DNA of 5,903 nt. It comes from an uncultured Ruminococcus sp. GTDB taxonomy: Bacteria > Bacillota > Clostridia > UBA1212 > UBA1255. Under the pieces are notes generated by a model. That model made no database searches. It was given only the letters and a program-made list of their open reading frames with translations, and was not told the DNA's origin. The position numbers and the translations under genes were made by a program. Each line of letters starts with the position of its first letter. Position 1 is the stretch's first letter. The stretch covers positions 1 through 5,903 of the forward strand of contig CACZOW010000088.1 of NCBI GenBank assembly GCA_902782885.1, given 5' to 3'. Below, one piece after another: positions 3,738 to 5,903 of this stretch.

Positions 3738-5903
3738 ATGCTTTTTTCTTCACAACAGATCGACACCACCGCCGGCCTGAAGGCCGAGTTCAAAAATAAG
3801 CCTGACGGCCAGTTCCGTCCGGACATTTTCCGCGTAAGCGGGTACGAAAAAGGGGCGACGGATCCGGCGTTGTCGACCACCGTCCGGCGCGCGCTGGCAA
3901 TACGCTCCCTGTTCACCGAGCCCGGCGCGTATATCTATAAAAACGACCTGATAGCGGGCAGCATACGGCCGATGTTCGTTGTCCCCGACGACGCGCAGAA
4001 CGCCGCCGCAGCCAAATATGCCGCCGAATTTCCGGAGCGCTGGTTCGCCAACAACAGCGACCACTACGCCCCCGATTACCGCACCGCCGTGGAGACGGGC
4101 ATACCGGGCCTGCTGCAAAAGATCGCAGATTCGAAGCAAAAGCATCAAAATGAGCCGCAAAAAATCGATTTTCTCGACAGTATGGCGATCACGCTCGAGG
4201 CGCTCCTCGAGAAGTTCCGGCAGTACGCGGCGAAGGCGGACGAACTGCTGCGCGGGCTTTCGGACGGCGATCCGGCGGCGGAAGGCTACGATAAAGCGCG
4301 GCTGGAGTTTATAAAGGGAAATTGCGAGGCGTTGACGCGCGGGGCGCCGCAGACGTTCGCCCAGGGCCTCCAGCTGGTCTGGATGCTGCATCACTGCTTC
4401 GTGTGCGAGGGGCGCTACGCCATGGCGCTGGGCCGGATCGATCAGTACCTGTACCCGCTGTTCCGCGCGGATCTGAACAGGGGACAGACCTCTTGCACGG
4501 AGGCGGAGGCGCTGCTGGCCAACGCGTTCGCCAAGATCTGCGAGGCGCGGTTCCGGGGCGGCGACGACGTGGTCAATATCTGCATCGGCGGCGTTGACAC
4601 CGACGGCGCGCTTGCGGTCAACGAACTCAGTTACTGCACTCTCCGCGCGGTCCGCGACGTCAATATGCCGGGTCCGAACCTGTCCGCGCGTATTGCCCCC
4701 GGCACCCCCGACGCCTTCCTGGACGAATGCCTGAAGGTCATCGGCACCGGTCTGGGCTATCCCGCGCTGATGAACGACACGGTCAACATGGCCGCTCTCC
4801 GCCGCTACGGCTACGCCGAGGAGGACGTGCGCGATTACTGCATGGTGGGCTGCATCGAGAACTTCCTGCAGGGCCGGCAGCCGCCCTGGTCCGATGGCCG
4901 CTTCGACCCGATCAACTACCTCGAACAGCTGTTTTTTGAACAGGGGGACAGACCCTGCGCACGCCTCGACGAGATTGTCGACATGGCGGAATTTATGAAA
5001 ATATACGAAAAACAGCTGGTAAAAGCGGTGGAAGACTACGTAAATGCCACGCGTGCCGCGGCGTTCGTACCGGATCCCGAGAATCAGACCATGCCGTTCA
5101 TGTCGTGCTTCTGCCGGGACTGCATCGACCGCGGACTGGACATCAACATGGGCGGCGCAAAATACCCGTCCGTGCACGGGGCCGCGCTGATGGGCGTGGG
5201 CACCGTGAGCGACTCGTTGGCCGCCATCGAAAAGCTGGTGTTCGAGGAGAAGGCGGTGACGTTGTCCGAATTCGCCTCGGCGCTGAAGGACAATTACGAG
5301 CACTACCCCGAACTGCGCGCGAAGGCGCTGGCCGCGCCGAAATACGGCAACAACGACCCGTTCGTTGACAAATACGCGGTCTGGTACACGCAGTACATCT
5401 CCGACCTGTTCCGCAACTACCGCACCAACGACGGCGGCGGCTACTACACCGCCATGGCGGCCAACGTCTCCAACATATACGCGGGCGCAGGTCTCGGCGC
5501 CACCCCCGACGGACGTCTGGCCGGCCGGCCGCTCTCCGACGCCGCGTCACCCACCTACGGCTGCGACACGCGCGGCGTGACGTCAACGCTGCTCAGCGTC
5601 TCCAAACCCGACTACTCCAACTGCGCCTGCGGCACCGTAGTCAACCAGAAATTCACCCCCTCCGCCTTCGCCGACGGCAAGCGCGAAAAGCTGCTCAAAC
5701 TGATCCGCGTGTACTTCGAGCGCGGCGGCCAGGAGCTCCAGATCAACTCCACGTCCCGCGAAGTGCTGAAAGACGCCATGGAACACCCGGAGAACTATCC
5801 GACGCTGGTGGTGCGGGTATCGGGCTTTTCGGCGTTGTACATCACGCTGGCGCGCGAGGTGCAGGAGGACATCCTGAGCCGCACGCAGCACGAGGAGCTG
5901 TAA
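3738..5903 (+). CDS. Glycyl radical enzyme (PFL/diol dehydratase superfamily), complete
   Basis: The 721-residue enzyme should carry out a radical reaction on an unknown substrate in the cytoplasm under anoxic conditions. The glycyl radical motif is RVSGFSA with Gly696, 25 residues before the end. The thiyl cysteine lies in DYCMVGCIEN: Cys372, with Glu374 two residues later as in eliminating members (GCVE). His109 in DHYAPDY matches the HxxPDY region of non-PFL members. Other family landmarks are GRIDQYLYP (about 232-240), VNICIGGVDTDG, PNLSARIAPGTPDAFL, GATPDGRLAGRPL and NQKFTPSA. It lacks the adjacent Cys-Cys of true pyruvate formate-lyase, so I expect a dehydratase- or lyase-type enzyme, not PFL. 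Asp386, 14 residues after Cys372, falls where glycerol dehydratase has a substrate-binding Asp. The start follows AAGGGAG (3722-3728) by 9 bases and lies 6 bases after pyrR. No activase gene is in the window. Two palindromic elements lie within the gene. Confidence 0.95.
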   Translation: MLFSSQQIDTTAGLKAEFKNKPDGQFRPDIFRVSGYEKGATDPALSTTVRRALAIRSLFTEPGAYIYKNDLIAGSIRPMFVVPDDAQNAAAAKYAAEFPERWFANNSDHYAPDYRTAVETGIPGLLQKIADSKQKHQNEPQKIDFLDSMAITLEALLEKFRQYAAKADELLRGLSDGDPAAEGYDKARLEFIKGNCEALTRGAPQTFAQGLQLVWMLHHCFVCEGRYAMALGRIDQYLYPLFRADLNRGQTSCTEAEALLANAFAKICEARFRGGDDVVNICIGGVDTDGALAVNELSYCTLRAVRDVNMPGPNLSARIAPGTPDAFLDECLKVIGTGLGYPALMNDTVNMAALRRYGYAEEDVRDYCMVGCIENFLQGRQPPWSDGRFDPINYLEQLFFEQGDRPCARLDEIVDMAEFMKIYEKQLVKAVEDYVNATRAAAFVPDPENQTMPFMSCFCRDCIDRGLDINMGGAKYPSVHGAALMGVGTVSDSLAAIEKLVFEEKAVTLSEFASALKDNYEHYPELRAKALAAPKYGNNDPFVDKYAVWYTQYISDLFRNYRTNDGGGYYTAMAANVSNIYAGAGLGATPDGRLAGRPLSDAASPTYGCDTRGVTSTLLSVSKPDYSNCACGTVVNQKFTPSAFADGKREKLLKLIRVYFERGGQELQINSTSREVLKDAMEHPENYPTLVVRVSGFSALYITLAREVQEDILSRTQHEEL
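4475..4495 (-). repeat. Palindromic element copy 3 (in the glycyl radical enzyme gene)
   Basis: GAACA (4475-4479), GGGGACAGACC (4480-4490) and CTTG (4492-4495) match the reverse complement of copy 1 almost base for base, with one base missing before the G run and T for C at 4491. It codes for residues 246-253 (LNRGQTSC), between the conserved DQYLYP helix and TEAEALL, where related enzymes usually have a slightly shorter turn. Confidence 0.7.
4938..4957 (-). repeat. Palindromic element copy 4 (in the glycyl radical enzyme gene)
   Basis: GAACA (4938-4942), GGGGG (4943-4947) and ACAGACCCTG (4948-4957) repeat copy 3 with one extra G, and six T residues stand just before it (4932-4937). It is read in a different frame from copy 3 (residues 401-407, EQGDRPC), which shows that the likeness is in DNA, not protein. 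It falls in a variable loop about 30 residues after the catalytic Cys372. Confidence 0.7.

Noticed and set aside
3750..5303. 517-codon open frame on the minus strand opposite the glycyl radical enzyme
   Set aside because: Long antisense frames are expected opposite G+C-rich genes. The composition (His/Arg/Val-rich) is that of a shadow, and the + strand carries a complete conserved enzyme.

Overview
The window looks like a piece of a G+C-rich, anaerobic, Gram-positive-type bacterium, most likely an uncultured member of the Clostridia. The reasons are a PyrR-type regulator/phosphoribosyltransferase, a glycyl radical enzyme (an oxygen-sensitive class), a lipoprotein signal, strong Shine-Dalgarno sites and sigma-A-like promoters. 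The taxon is inferred, not shown.

Layout. The left edge (1-86) holds the promoter, ribosome binding site and first codons of a gene reading leftward out of the window. Next is about 420 bp without a convincing gene (87-507). It contains a perfect 12-bp palindrome (241-252) and a 39-bp tandem repeat (405-494) built from GCTCCG blocks, ending just before a good rightward promoter (508-536). That promoter drives four tightly packed genes on the + strand: a lipid-anchored, secreted tyrosine-phosphatase-family protein with an FnIII-like N-terminal part (563-1804); a cell-surface protein with signal peptide, beta-sandwich/Ig-like domains and a C-terminal membrane anchor (1810-3201); PyrR (3201-3731); and a complete glycyl radical enzyme of the pyruvate formate-lyase/diol dehydratase superfamily (3738-5903). 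Junctions are 5 bp apart, 1 bp overlapping and 6 bp apart, and no terminator is seen, so transcription probably continues beyond the window.

How they might work together. The first two products face outward (phosphatase and adhesin- or glycan-binding-like protein), and the last two are cytoplasmic metabolic or regulatory proteins. I see no established pathway that joins all four; co-transcription is the only link. The glycyl radical enzyme needs a radical-SAM activase, which is not in the window and would be expected nearby.

The most unusual signal is a small palindromic element with core GGGGTCTGTCCCC (reverse GGGGACAGACCCC) that occurs four times, always inside coding sequence: twice in the surface-protein gene (1850-1882, 3015-3030) and twice, inverted, in the glycyl radical enzyme gene (4475-4495, 4938-4957). 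Copies lie in different reading frames with shared flanking bases, so this is DNA-level repetition, not a protein motif. One copy is a near-perfect 31-bp inverted repeat lying inside the signal-peptide coding region. This looks like a REP-like, protein-tolerated mobile palindrome, similar in concept to the palindromic elements inserted in Rickettsia genes.
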